Assembly (NCBI RefSeq): GCF_003268275.1
Contig: NZ_QLYR01000012.1
Coordinates: 22,018-86,017, forward strand
Length of the DNA: 64,000 bases
Reading direction: 5' to 3'
DNA from: Hydrogeniiclostridium mannosilyticum
GTDB lineage: Bacteria > Bacillota > Clostridia > Oscillospirales > Acutalibacteraceae
Every line of letters begins with the position of its first letter. Position 1 is the first letter of the stretch. Below, in pieces: positions 19,201 through 25,783 of this stretch. Below the pieces are notes generated by a model. It was not told the origin of the DNA. It saw nothing but the letters and a program-made list of their open reading frames with translations, and made no database searches. The position numbers and the translations under genes were made by a program.

Positions 19201-19785
19201 TATTGCAAGAATAACCCGGTGATGATGACAGACCCCGATGGGAACAAACCGTTTTACAAAATTCTTGAGGAGCAGGCGAATACTGCTAATGCCATTATAG
19301 AAGCCGCTAAACCAAAACCGCGCTCTGCCACAGCAAGGTTTGTCTCTGATATTATGCAGGACTTCAAAAATTATGATATAAATAATGAAAGCGAAGAAAA
19401 GGTCTTGCAATCAAAATATTTCTCTGCTTATAAAGGTGTTCCTGTCGTGCGGATTAATGGCGACCGTTCCGGATCTTTTGGTATGATTTTTTTAACACGA
19501 AAAACCAACTCTATGAAGAATCCAGAAGATACCATCCGCCATGAATATGGACACACAAAACAGCTGCAGCAGCTTGGGGTTCTCGGTTATGCGATGTGCA
19601 TCGGCCTGCCATCCTGGCAAAAGTGGGGCAGTGGCGAATATTACAGTAAGCCGTGGGAAATAACCGCCGATATTTACGGCGGCGTACAGTCCAGGTCCCA
19701 TACCCAAGACAATATCGATGCCGGTTTTCAATATTTGGAAACCAGTAAATATTTAGGCCTATTCGCATGGCTTCTTATTCAATAA
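13258..19785 (+). CDS. Secreted RHS/YD-repeat polymorphic toxin with HExxH peptidase-like tip
   Basis: 2175 residues. In order: Sec signal peptide (residues 1-26, ending PVRA); a Ser/Ala/Glu-rich low-complexity linker near 117-205; a region like WapA N-terminal domains; a DNRLRE-type wall or carbohydrate module near 417-570; many YD repeats (YTYDSxGN pattern), interrupted near 955-1260 by two jelly-roll-like modules; the RHS core at 1866-1965; a linker with NTANAII; and a variable tip to 2175. The tip has HEYGH at 2095-2099 and a downstream WEITAD whose Glu2134 could be the third zinc ligand, so it is probably a metallopeptidase. Proteins of this build deliver their C-terminal tip into competing cells. 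GAGGTG lies 6 bases before the ATG. The lipoprotein gene immediately downstream is the likely immunity partner. Confidence 0.9.
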   Translation: MKKGIIKTLAMTCASALLLQMAPVRALETQARETEPNLPFSIIDLENGAAGSKDPFAEADILTEDPDKRSADSKYFLMSDGSFLAVQYPIPVHYQDEDGAWQEYDNSMKEVPANENTETTMEKPDEEDSIPAEPSSTGDASSSKAPEAESFAVESEPSTNTAALAPLEDTGEAPSSNTSEPGAADASSAPAENGQVETDSAPAADEAALASSQDDASEYANKKSDQQIRLAKKAKANKMFTIKGEHPLSWGYLNANKSRLELTEQQEATDKNGKFLQLNQVVQEGWYRNLFSGVDLQVLVSSTGLKENLILSGKDSVRSFEVAYKTDGLTPVQVDAHTIVLNDRSGDPVYTLLAPVMTDAQGNVSNAVYLTLTESKNKKFSIRISAEDGWLDAAGRVYPVTVDPLILTDKKEAAVDNATIVTKLPANTYPYGSLYVGNVYSYGETQSVVQATMPALGPGDMVIGAQLWMVQVDYSGNTDVQVNASKITSSWKRSDYTNKANPTRPSRESAIADYVIGNASTNITTTSGTLKDSEITKWDITRIVKDWYKDPSSNHGIYLWQNNSGNAAYVRYVANNIGSSYPSCYPRFFVQYVNNNGLEDYWSYHSQDVGVKGAAYINDYTGNLVITEDLFSSSGSRMPNNIQLVYNSRNYNKEFPNSELGIGFQFNFNQRVDDVSSTLKQYGYKYKYTDADGTEHYFRQKQGSSTVWVDEDGLNLELTEADGGIYIRDKDGNELHFSTPYYGGALFHAKDSSGNRLRYYATNRLITSIEDGAGRVTTIEYGDVTSASGAKYKHPLSITGPDGYKVTFGYNDNNKNLLNRITYPDGSYTDYWYDGNDRVAKIRSSKDRRVHFDYAGGRVVKTTEYDSNFGSNTGDSLSISYNNDNTTTFTDHLGRKEVYQFDNAGRTVSIRHDDGSVSNADYEDNKKSTTGATSSPEAQKNNKLNAANGSDKYVRNYIKNPSAENGGGFYNSIWDDSGKVGLSRDSTVAYLGQKSLKAANTQAGMTFQGHAQQLFMPDLPSDRNLTLSCYVKTDKVTATSSGGGAGMYFNFYKKDGTHLSQPVQPNKVTGTNDWQRISFSTTAPAGTYEVRVYFGLRDATGTAWFDCMQLETGESMSDCNLLEDSSFNATDIWKTGNNFTSQDAYTGNGSVKITGGANMNKFIYQVIPVNKKSVCFNLYGTLSGNSVPITNSNRMLALELDITYADGGHEYQSHSFNTATTATQSVSFVVRPKRNAIVKQVGFYFISRRQANAVTLKNMMMTFDETGATYSYDSDGNLQSAKDNAERNQTYTYNNSDKLTQTANPKGETYKYFYESDIKSGGNKHRVAAARSNQLGNGFTYTYDSYGNVVESKAGTVDTGGKLDSSKPYLSGSTAYNSTGNYAVSQTDARGNTATYDVNETNGLVRSLTSPVTVYQNGKAADTTATLSYTYDSDNYNLLSLSGTGSAGAVANTYAYNDAKGLLTAINHNGFSYTFGYDSWDRRTTTSAGGQVLATNTYLRSGRSSPISKMTYGNGDWVSYSYDKYDRPLTSVYDSGYSVKTFYNAKGQVSRSQYRQSTTRPLEITTYSYDLLGRMVSSQQSGGYTHRSTYKYDNMDNLIQQFIYMDSETWLLGNQYTYGKDNLLTKVSQGAVTHEFTYDSLNRVTQEKLGNDGTTDKITVDYAYTPGANGSTTTLVSSLTFKRNGVQFDKWEYAYDKAGNISQVKRNGKLAATYYYDALGQLVMEKDAAAGVTNEFTYDQGGNLTQKKQTPSSGGSAVTARYTYGNSKWKDLLTAYNGQAITYDAIGNPLTYRDGMTLSWERGRQLSSLQTGGKLVNYEYDSDRQRTKKVVAGAETKFYWDDRGVMTQQDMPDGKSLWFYSNPDGSIGSLNYEYVRYTLVKDLQGNVIGLADKNGNLAAKYTYDAWGNILSVTDGQGNDVSGNPGHIANVNPLRYRGYYFDQETGFYYLHTRYYDPKVGRFINADGYVTTDSGLSGANMFAYCKNNPVMMTDPDGNKPFYKILEEQANTANAIIEAAKPKPRSATARFVSDIMQDFKNYDINNESEEKVLQSKYFSAYKGVPVVRINGDRSGSFGMIFLTRKTNSMKNPEDTIRHEYGHTKQLQQLGVLGYAMCIGLPSWQKWGSGEYYSKPWEITADIYGGVQSRSHTQDNIDAGFQYLETSKYLGLFAWLLIQ
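18853..19152 (+). repeat. RHS core repeat, expressed copy (A)
   Basis: This 300-base segment inside the big RHS gene, from the SIGSLNYEY codons to GRFINAD, recurs five times downstream without a single insertion or deletion. It is the reference copy, in frame with the whole toxin. Confidence 0.9.
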
Positions 19786-19798
19786 AGGAGGAATTATG

Positions 19799-20245
19799 AT
19801 GTCTAAAATCTCCTTGCGCAGCCGCAAATCCATTGTTTTTATTTTAGCTCTGTGCCTAGCTTTTCTTTTATCCTCCTGTTTCGGCTACACCTTGAAAGAG
19901 AAAATGTACTACTCTCAAAAAGATAATTACGTGAATGCTATAGGAACAATCGATCACATAGCTTATACTGATGATCTAACAGAATTATACTTAGGGTTTA
20001 CGGATCTAACTCCCAGATTTGATGGTCCCACTTTCAAAATTGTTGGCGACAACTTGTCAATTGTAGAAGACCGTGGAATCAATCAGAAAATTAAAGTTGG
20101 CGACCGGGTTGAATTTATAACGGCACCAGAATATTTTGGCGACGGATATGTGATGCCTATTGTGGCAATATCAATCAACGGCGAAGAATTACTCACCTTT
20201 GATGAAGGATTTCCAAACCTGCTAAAATGGCTCAGTAAACAATAA
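19799..20245 (+). CDS. Candidate immunity lipoprotein of tip A
   Basis: 148-residue lipoprotein: basic N-terminus, hydrophobic segment and lipobox LSSC with the cysteine near residue 27, so it is exported and anchored to the outer face of the membrane. The rest has no family that I recognise. I chose the second of two adjacent ATGs because it is 7 bases from GGAGG and aligns with the only start of its paralogue at 22867. It begins 13 bases after the toxin stop, the usual toxin-immunity order. An extracytoplasmic immunity protein implies that the peptidase-like tip acts outside the cytoplasm. Function is inferred from position. Confidence 0.7.
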   Translation: MSKISLRSRKSIVFILALCLAFLLSSCFGYTLKEKMYYSQKDNYVNAIGTIDHIAYTDDLTELYLGFTDLTPRFDGPTFKIVGDNLSIVEDRGINQKIKVGDRVEFITAPEYFGDGYVMPIVAISINGEELLTFDEGFPNLLKWLSKQ

Positions 20246-20282
20246 AAGGTAGATTAGAAAACCTAGGATTATATAGTTATTA

Positions 20283-20324
20283 AACAATACCCTACCAAGC
20301 TAACCCGCTTGGTAGGGTATTGTT
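20283..20324 (+). terminator. Terminator after immunity gene A
   Basis: An 18-bp perfect stem (AACAATACCCTACCAAGC and its complement) with a 6-base loop. The promoter-like leader of cassette B begins right at its end. Confidence 0.85.
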
Positions 20325-20419
20325 CTTTACTTTTCTTCCCTTTTCCGCTATACTGAAACCAACAAAACGATTTCATAATTTTATATATTTTCAGTTCTAG
20401 CACACAACAAAAGTGAAAC
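20325..20419 (+). promoter_or_regulatory. Cassette leader repeat 1 (before cassette B)
   Basis: AT-rich repeat with TTTACT at 20326, a 17-base spacer and TATACT at 20349: promoter-like. It then carries ACTGAAA and its complement TTTCAGT about 30 bases apart. In the frame of the following core a TGA stands one codon before the core. Confidence 0.6.
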
Positions 20420-20719
20420 TCCATCGGCTCGCTGAATTACGAGTACGTACGGTATACGCTGGTCAAGGACCTGCAGGGGAACGTCATCGGGCTGGCGGAC
20501 AAAAACGGCAACCTGGCGGCAAAATATACCTACGACGCCTGGGGCAATATTCTCTCCGTCACCGACGGGCAGGGCAATGACGTCTCGGGGAACCCCGGCC
20601 ACATTGCCAACGTCAATCCCCTGCGCTACCGCGGCTACTATTTCGACCAGGAAACCGGCTTCTACTACCTGCACACCCGTTACTACGACCCCAAGGTCGG
20701 GCGCTTTATCAATGCGGAT
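20420..20719 (+). repeat. RHS core repeat, copy B
   Basis: Same 300 bases as in the expressed gene with a few synonymous changes. There is no start codon anywhere in the reading frame of this copy. Confidence 0.88.
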
Positions 20720-21343
20720 GGGTATGTTTCTACTGCACAAAGCCTCAATGCGCTGAACATGTTGGTTTATTGTAATAACAACCCCGTTATGTTGGTTGAT
20801 TCATCTGGAACGTATAGTAATACAATTTACGATATTATTAACAGACAAATAGAGACGGCTAATAGTATTATTCAATCCTCTAATCGTATTTTACAAACCA
20901 CTAGTAGAAATTATCGTTCTCTTGAAGAGGCAACTACAGACTGGGCCAATAAATATCGAACGAAAAGTAAAGAACGAGAGTATGGAGCGATTCTTTACAA
21001 ATCAAAAAATGCTAAAACCAACACCGTATCTTATTCATATGGAATAACTTATAAAGGCTTTGAGAATAATACAATCCCCGGCTTTATTGTTGGCTATATT
21101 ACTGGACGCTTCAAGGTTACGCTGGATCCAAACATAGAAATGGTCGGGTTTATTCACACCCACCCTCAATCTGAAAAAGGGTACCACAATGATTATCCCT
21201 CTGATCCTGATTTATTCCTCTTAAATCTACCAGGAATCAATGAGGTATACGTTGTTCCTTACAGTAGATGCAGCGGAACTTCTGCCGTAATTGAAGGCTC
21301 TATAAGCATCACTTGGGATTATGAAAATCATATTGCTAAATAG
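20420..21343 (+). CDS. Orphan RHS tip B, JAB-like metallopeptidase fold
   Basis: Silent cassette: the frame continues from the core copy into a unique tip. Coordinates give the homologous frame; the first ATG is at 20759, inside the end of the core-like region (MLVYCNNNP). The tip contains an NTAN-like linker (ETANSII), then EYGAILY, and IHTHPQ followed some 15 residues later by YPSDPDLFLL. The HxHP-x(n)-SxxD pattern is that of JAB/MPN-type metallopeptidases found as RHS tips (DUF4329-like). Base composition drops to AT-rich right after the core, as expected of an exchanged tip. On its own the product could not be exported. It would be active only after moving onto an RHS gene. Confidence 0.65.
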   Translation, partial: SIGSLNYEYVRYTLVKDLQGNVIGLADKNGNLAAKYTYDAWGNILSVTDGQGNDVSGNPGHIANVNPLRYRGYYFDQETGFYYLHTRYYDPKVGRFINADGYVSTAQSLNALNMLVYCNNNPVMLVDSSGTYSNTIYDIINRQIETANSIIQSSNRILQTTSRNYRSLEEATTDWANKYRTKSKEREYGAILYKSKNAKTNTVSYSYGITYKGFENNTIPGFIVGYITGRFKVTLDPNIEMVGFIHTHPQSEKGYHNDYPSDPDLFLLNLPGINEVYVVPYSRCSGTSAVIEGSISITWDYENHIAK

Positions 21344-21367
21344 TATTATAATGAAGAAGGTGTTCAT

Positions 21368-21771
21368 ATGAGATCACGAAAAAATATTTTTTACTATTTC
21401 TAATGATAATTTTTACCACAATCCCCCTTGTATCCTGTGATATCGATCCATATGTTGGTAAAAGACCTAACGATTATATTAATTCTAAATGGTTATGCTA
21501 TAAGTATAATGTGAGTTTTGAAGTCGATTCATCTGGCGAAATAGTGCAAAGCTACATGAATACAAACGGCCAAAGCATTCCCGTGCGATATCTTTGGGCA
21601 CAATATAACCCATCTGTAAACATTTATTATACAGTAAACGGGAAAGAATCTCTCTTATTTTCAGGAAGATGTGAATTTCATTCAAATCTTTTTACAGTTT
21701 ACGATAGTGATGGATCTAATTCCGGTTCATTTATACAAGACAAATTTATAGAATTTCAACGACTTTCATAA
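21368..21771 (+). pseudogene. Candidate immunity lipoprotein of tip B, signal frameshifted
   Basis: The ATG at 21368 follows GAAGAAGG, but its frame stops after 11 codons. Adding one A to the six-A run at 21379-21384 joins it to the frame that ends at 21771 and gives a lipoprotein signal with lipobox PLVSC. As it stands, translation could restart at the ATG at 21403, leaving a signal with almost no basic N-terminus. The mature part (about 110 residues) is of no family I recognise. Position after the tip and the lipobox suggest immunity. The frameshift may be real inactivation, switching in the A-run or a sequencing error. Confidence 0.55.
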
Positions 21772-21778
21772 ATTTTTT

Positions 21779-21818
21779 AAGCGTCACGGGTTTCCAAGTT
21801 ATACTCGTGACGCTTTTT
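21779..21818 (+). terminator. Terminator after immunity gene B
   Basis: AAGCGTCACG pairs with CGTGACGCTT across a 17-base loop and ends in five T. Its sequence is unrelated to the terminator of cassette A, so the terminator seems to travel with the tip and immunity gene. Confidence 0.85.
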
Positions 21819-21823
21819 AATTT

Positions 21824-21920
21824 TCCCTTTACTTTCCTCTTCCCTTCCGCTATACTGAAACCAACAAAACGATTTCATAGTTTGCTATATTTTCAGTTCT
21901 AGCATATAACAAAGACGAAT
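21824..21920 (+). promoter_or_regulatory. Cassette leader repeat 2 (before cassette C)
   Basis: TTTACT at 21828 and TATACT at 21851 with 17 bases between; the spacer sequence differs from leader 1 but its length is kept. An in-frame TAG lies seven codons before the core copy. Confidence 0.6.
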
Positions 21921-22220
21921 TCCATCGGCTCGCTGAATTACGAGTATGTACGGTATACGCTGGTCAAGGACCTGCAGGGGAACGTCATCGGGCTGGCGGA
22001 CAAAAACGGCAACCTGGCGGCAAAATATACCTACGACGCCTGGGGCAATATTCTCTCCGTCACCGACGGGCAGGGCAACGACGTCTCGGGGAACCCCGGC
22101 CACATTGCCAATGTCAACCCCCTGCGCTACCGCGGCTACTACTTTGACCAGGAAACCGGCTTCTACTACCTGCACACCCGTTACTACGACCCCATGGCCG
22201 GGCGCTTTATTAATGCGGAT
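21921..22220 (+). repeat. RHS core repeat, copy C
   Basis: 300-base core copy, with MAG in place of KVG before GRFINAD. The change creates an in-frame ATG at 22194. Confidence 0.88.
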
Positions 22221-22853
22221 GGGTATGTAACCACAGACAGCGGCCTCAGCGGCGCCAACATGTTTGCCTATTGCAAGAATAACCCGGTGATGATGACAGA
22301 CCCCGATGGGAACAAACCGTTTTACAAAATTCTTGAGGAGCAGGCGAATACTGCTAATGCCATTATAGAAGCCGCTAAACCAAAACCGCGCTCTGCCACA
22401 GCAAGGTTTGTCTCTGATATTATGCAGGACTTCAAAAATTATGATATAAATAATGAAAGTGAAGAAAAGGTCTTGCAATCAAAATATTTCTCTGCTTATA
22501 AAGGTGTTCCTGTCGTGCGGATTGAAGGTAACCGTTCCGGATCTTTTGGTATGATTTTTTTGACACGAGAAAGCAACGGACGCGAGAATCCTAAAGATAT
22601 TATCCGCCATGAATATGGACACACGAAACAGCTGCAGCAGCTTGGGGTTCTCGGCTACGCGATGTGCATCGGCCTGCCATCCTGGCAAGAGTGGGGCAGT
22701 GGCGAATATTACAGTAAGCCGTGGGAAATAACCGCCGATATTTACGGCGGCGTACAATCCAGGTCCCATACCCAAGACAATATCGATGTCGGTTTTCAAT
22801 ATTTGGAAACCAGTAAATATTTAGGCCTATTCGCATGGCTTCTTATTCAATAA
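21921..22853 (+). CDS. Orphan RHS tip C, duplicate of the HExxH tip
   Basis: Near-identical duplicate of the end of the expressed RHS gene, equal in length from core to stop. The peptidase-like HEYGH and WEITAD motifs are intact. Differences cluster in one block: RINGDRSGSF versus RIEGNRSGSF and TRKTNSMKNPEDT versus TRESNGRENPKDI, just before the zinc motif. Frame coordinates begin at the core; the first usable start is the ATG at 22194 created by the MAG change, without a good ribosome site. It cannot be secreted on its own. A diverged immunity gene follows. Confidence 0.7.
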   Translation, partial: SIGSLNYEYVRYTLVKDLQGNVIGLADKNGNLAAKYTYDAWGNILSVTDGQGNDVSGNPGHIANVNPLRYRGYYFDQETGFYYLHTRYYDPMAGRFINADGYVTTDSGLSGANMFAYCKNNPVMMTDPDGNKPFYKILEEQANTANAIIEAAKPKPRSATARFVSDIMQDFKNYDINNESEEKVLQSKYFSAYKGVPVVRIEGNRSGSFGMIFLTRESNGRENPKDIIRHEYGHTKQLQQLGVLGYAMCIGLPSWQEWGSGEYYSKPWEITADIYGGVQSRSHTQDNIDVGFQYLETSKYLGLFAWLLIQ

Positions 22854-22866
22854 AGGAGGAATTACG

Positions 22867-23307
22867 ATGTCCAAAATCTCCTTGCGCAGCCGCAAATCCA
22901 TTGTTTTTGTTTTAGCCCTGTGTTTATCTTTTCTCTTATCCTCCTGTTTCGGCTACACCATGAAAGAGAAAATGTACTACTCTCAAAAAGATAATTACGT
23001 GAATGCGACTGGAATCATAACGCATATTAATGAGGGTACATCTGCATTATATCTAGGCTTTTCAGATTTATCCCCGCAATTTGATGACAATAGTTTCAAA
23101 ATTGTTGGCGACAACTTGTCAATTGTAGAAGACCGTGGAATCAATCAGAAAATTAAAGTTGGCGACCGGGTCGAATTTATAACGGCGCCAAGATACTTCG
23201 GCGACGGATATGTGATGCCTATTGTGGCAATATCAATCAACGGCGAAGAATTACTCACCTTTGATGAAGGATTTCCAAACCTGCTAAAATGGCTCAGTAA
23301 ACAGTAA
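22867..23307 (+). CDS. Candidate immunity lipoprotein of tip C
   Basis: 146-residue lipoprotein paralogous to the one at 19799 (lipobox LSSC, same ends). The first 45 and last 80 residues are nearly identical between the two, while a central block of about 30 residues (TGIITHINEGTSALYLGFSD here) differs by substitutions and two deleted codons. GGAGG lies 7 bases before the ATG. The pattern suggests that the central block contacts the variable part of the toxin tip. Confidence 0.7.
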   Translation: MSKISLRSRKSIVFVLALCLSFLLSSCFGYTMKEKMYYSQKDNYVNATGIITHINEGTSALYLGFSDLSPQFDDNSFKIVGDNLSIVEDRGINQKIKVGDRVEFITAPRYFGDGYVMPIVAISINGEELLTFDEGFPNLLKWLSKQ

Positions 23308-23344
23308 AAGGTAGATTAGAAAACCTAGGATTATATAGTTATTA

Positions 23345-23386
23345 AACAATGCCCTACCAAGCTAACCCGCTTGGTAGGGTATTGTT
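23345..23386 (+). terminator. Terminator after immunity gene C
   Basis: Copy of the cassette A terminator with one base changed (ATGCCC for ATACCC), leaving a G-T pair in the 18-bp stem. Confidence 0.8.
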
Positions 23387-23480
23387 CTTTACTTTTCTTC
23401 CCTTTTCCGCTATACTGAAACCAACAAAACCATTTCATAATTTGCTATATTTTCAGTTTTTGCACACAACAAAGGCAAAT
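23387..23480 (+). promoter_or_regulatory. Cassette leader repeat 3 (before cassette D)
   Basis: TTTACT at 23388, 17 bases, TATACT at 23411. Here the conserved TAG of the other leaders is TTG, so the frame stays open from an ATG at 23349. Confidence 0.6.
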
Positions 23481-23780
23481 TCCATCGGCTCGCTGAATTA
23501 CGAGTACGTACGGTATACGCTGGTCAAGGACCTGCAGGGGAACGTCATCGGGCTGGCGGACAAAAACGGCAACCTGGCGGCAAAATATACCTACGACGCC
23601 TGGGGCAATATTCTCTCCGTCACCGACGGGCAGGGCAACGACGTCTCGGGGAACCCCGGCCACATTGCCAACGTCAACCCCCTGCGCTACCGCGGCTACT
23701 ACTTTGACCAGGAAACCGGCTTCTACTACCTGCACACCCGTTACTACGACCCCATGGCCGGGCGCTTTATCAATGCGGAT
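23481..23780 (+). repeat. RHS core repeat, copy D
   Basis: 300-base core copy sharing the MAG variant with copy C and the extended GANMFAYCKNNPVMM end. Confidence 0.88.
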
Positions 23781-24404
23781 GGGTATGTAACCACAGACAG
23801 CAGCCTCAGCGGCGCCAACATGTTTGCCTATTGCAAGAATAACCCGGTGATGATGGTCGATCCTGATGGCAATAGGCCCATTTGGGAAATTCTTGAAGAA
23901 CAAACCAATACTGCAAATTCTATTATCGCTGCTACTAAACCAAAAAAGTCTGTAGCAGATAAGGTTTTAGATACCTTGTGGTCTGGTCTTAAAAATTTTA
24001 CCCTTGATGCTGGGTTTGGATCCGGTTTTGGTGGATACGCAAAAATCTCAAACATAAATGTAGATGTTATAGCTAGTGTTGATATGTTACATGTTAGATA
24101 CGCTAAAGGTAATCTTGACATAGGCTATGAGGAAAGATATGGTGTTAATTTTTCTTTAACCGATCATTTGGGCATTGGATCAACAGGTGGTCTATTCCAC
24201 TCTTTTTTGTGTAAGCAATATGAAGGCTATCCTAATCCTAATCACGACATATATCGATGTTCTAACTCTATCAAATACGATGAATCTCTTGAAGAAAACT
24301 TCGAGATACTAGGGGTGGGCGCTTATTGCATTGTCGGTCTATCTTTCAGTATTGGCTATAATTTTGGAGGACTATTAAATGATATCGAACAAATCTGGTT
24401 CTAA
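23481..24404 (+). CDS. Orphan RHS tip D, unknown toxin family
   Basis: Tip of about 180 residues after the core. Linker ILEEQTNTANSII, then a Gly-rich GFGSGFGG, later NPNHDIYRC and IKYDE, ending in a hydrophobic segment (CIVGLSFSIGYNF). I recognise no enzyme family. Its closest relative is tip E. The frame is open as far back as an ATG at 23349, but that start lies inside the preceding terminator stem and would translate the leader, so I do not believe it. The partner immunity gene overlaps the 3' end and encodes a small membrane protein, which hints at a membrane target. Confidence 0.6.
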   Translation, partial: SIGSLNYEYVRYTLVKDLQGNVIGLADKNGNLAAKYTYDAWGNILSVTDGQGNDVSGNPGHIANVNPLRYRGYYFDQETGFYYLHTRYYDPMAGRFINADGYVTTDSSLSGANMFAYCKNNPVMMVDPDGNRPIWEILEEQTNTANSIIAATKPKKSVADKVLDTLWSGLKNFTLDAGFGSGFGGYAKISNINVDVIASVDMLHVRYAKGNLDIGYEERYGVNFSLTDHLGIGSTGGLFHSFLCKQYEGYPNPNHDIYRCSNSIKYDESLEENFEILGVGAYCIVGLSFSIGYNFGGLLNDIEQIWF

Positions 24405-24702
24405 TAAAAATAGGGCTTTACTTATTTTATCGATTTATGTTATTTTATTTATCGAACTTTCTTTAATAAATTTTATTTCCTCTTCCTTAGGGATTGCTAA
24501 GGAACAGCCTATACTTTTTTTTATTTCTTTTTTAATTGTAGGATTTACTGCTATCTTTTTCTTCTGGCTACTTGGAGGTGTTTTAAAAAAAAGATTTGTA
24601 ACCTTAGGAAAAATATTTCAATATTGGCCCATAGTTCTCTATAGTATTGGTGTTATTTTAACATTTATCAATATGTTTATTCCTTTTTTATCTAGCTATT
24701 AG
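24379..24702 (+). CDS. Candidate membrane immunity protein of tip D
   Basis: 107 residues, mostly hydrophobic, with three likely membrane helices (near residues 13-34, 45-68 and 80-103). GGAGG lies 8 bases before the ATG, and the gene overlaps the toxin tip by 26 bases, so translation of the two is coupled when the tip is expressed. It is related in layout to the immunity gene of cassette E. An integral membrane immunity protein is typical against pore-forming or membrane-targeting toxins; that role is inferred. Confidence 0.65.
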   Translation: MISNKSGSNKNRALLILSIYVILFIELSLINFISSSLGIAKEQPILFFISFLIVGFTAIFFFWLLGGVLKKRFVTLGKIFQYWPIVLYSIGVILTFINMFIPFLSSY

Positions 24703-24712
24703 GCACGGCTCA

Positions 24713-24746
24713 AAAAGGGCTCTACAAAACAATGTAGAGCCCTTTT
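24713..24746 (+). terminator. Terminator after immunity gene D
   Basis: AAAAGGGCTCTACA and its exact complement around a 6-base loop, ending in TTTT. Confidence 0.88.
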
Positions 24747-24753
24747 CATTTAT

Positions 24754-24850
24754 TCCCTTTACTTTTCTCTTCCCTTCCGCTATACTGAAACCAACAAAAC
24801 GATTTCATAGTTTGCTATATTTTCAGTTCTAGCACACAACAAAGGCAAAT
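24754..24850 (+). promoter_or_regulatory. Cassette leader repeat 4 (before cassette E)
   Basis: TTTACT at 24758, 17 bases, TATACT at 24781; an in-frame TAG seven codons before the core. Confidence 0.6.
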
Positions 24851-25150
24851 TCCATCGGCTCGCTGAATTACGAGTATGTGCGGTATACGCTGGTCAAGGA
24901 CCTGCAGGGGAACGTCATCGGGCTGGCGGACAAAAACGGCAGCCTGGCGGCAAAATATACCTACGACGCCTGGGGCAATATTCTCTCCGTCACCGACGGG
25001 CAGGGCAACGACGTCTCGGGGAACCCAGGCCACATTGCCAACGTCAACCCCCTGCGCTACCGCGGCTACTATTTCGACCAGGAAACCGGCTTCTACTACC
25101 TGCACACCCGTTACTACGACCCCAAGGTCGGGCGCTTTATCAATGCGGAT
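24851..25150 (+). repeat. RHS core repeat, copy E
   Basis: 300-base core copy. The tenth codon is GTG instead of GTA, which gives a possible but unsupported start at 24878. Confidence 0.88.
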
Positions 25151-25783
25151 GAACTGTTAAATATGAATTTGGGACTTCTTGGAGCAAATATGTTTGCGTA
25201 TTGTTGTAATAATCCGGTGATGATGACAGACCCCGATGGAAACAAACCGTTTTACAAAATTCTTGAGGATCAGGCGAATACTGCTAATGCCATTATAGAA
25301 GCCGCTAAAACAAAACCGCGAGAATCAACAGGCCAAAAAGTATCTGATAGTTTATGGTATGTCTTGTCCGGTCTCAACGCTCAAGTTGGATTCGGATCTG
25401 GATTAGGGGGTTCTGCAACAGTGGAAAATATAAATGTTGGCCTTTGTTCAAAAAACGATTTAGTTGCTAGAGTAACCCATGGTAAGTTGGATTTCGGTAA
25501 AGAGTCTAAGTCTAGCGCTTCTATCGGAATTGAATCTATAAAATATTTGAATTTAAGTATTCAAGAGGGATTTTATCACTCGGATCTATGCAATCTATAT
25601 GACGTTTATCCCAACCCTAATCATGACATCGCTTCCTGTCCCAACACAATTAAATATGATGAAACTCCCGATCTGTCTTTTGATATTATTGGGGTGGAAC
25701 TTTACTGCATTGTCGGCTTTTCATTTAACTTAAGTTATGATTTTGAATACATATTGGAGGGACTTTATGGCACATGGAGCTAA
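24878..25783 (+). CDS. Orphan RHS tip E, relative of tip D
   Basis: Starts at a GTG inside the core copy, without a ribosome site, so expression as annotated is doubtful. After the core comes ELLNMNLGLLGANMFAYCCNNP, then a linker almost identical to that of tip A (KPFYKILEDQANTANAII), then a domain shared with tip D: GFGSGLGG, NPNHDIASC, IKYDE and a hydrophobic end CIVGFSFNLSYDF. The domain is thus a mosaic of an A-type linker and a D-type toxin. The family is unknown to me. A membrane immunity gene overlaps its 3' end. Confidence 0.6.
   Translation: MRYTLVKDLQGNVIGLADKNGSLAAKYTYDAWGNILSVTDGQGNDVSGNPGHIANVNPLRYRGYYFDQETGFYYLHTRYYDPKVGRFINADELLNMNLGLLGANMFAYCCNNPVMMTDPDGNKPFYKILEDQANTANAIIEAAKTKPRESTGQKVSDSLWYVLSGLNAQVGFGSGLGGSATVENINVGLCSKNDLVARVTHGKLDFGKESKSSASIGIESIKYLNLSIQEGFYHSDLCNLYDVYPNPNHDIASCPNTIKYDETPDLSFDIIGVELYCIVGFSFNLSYDFEYILEGLYGTWS

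Noticed and set aside
23349-24404. ATG at 23349 as the start of cassette D
   Set aside because: It lies within the stem of the preceding terminator and upstream of the leader promoter; the frame is open only because the conserved TAG has become TTG.
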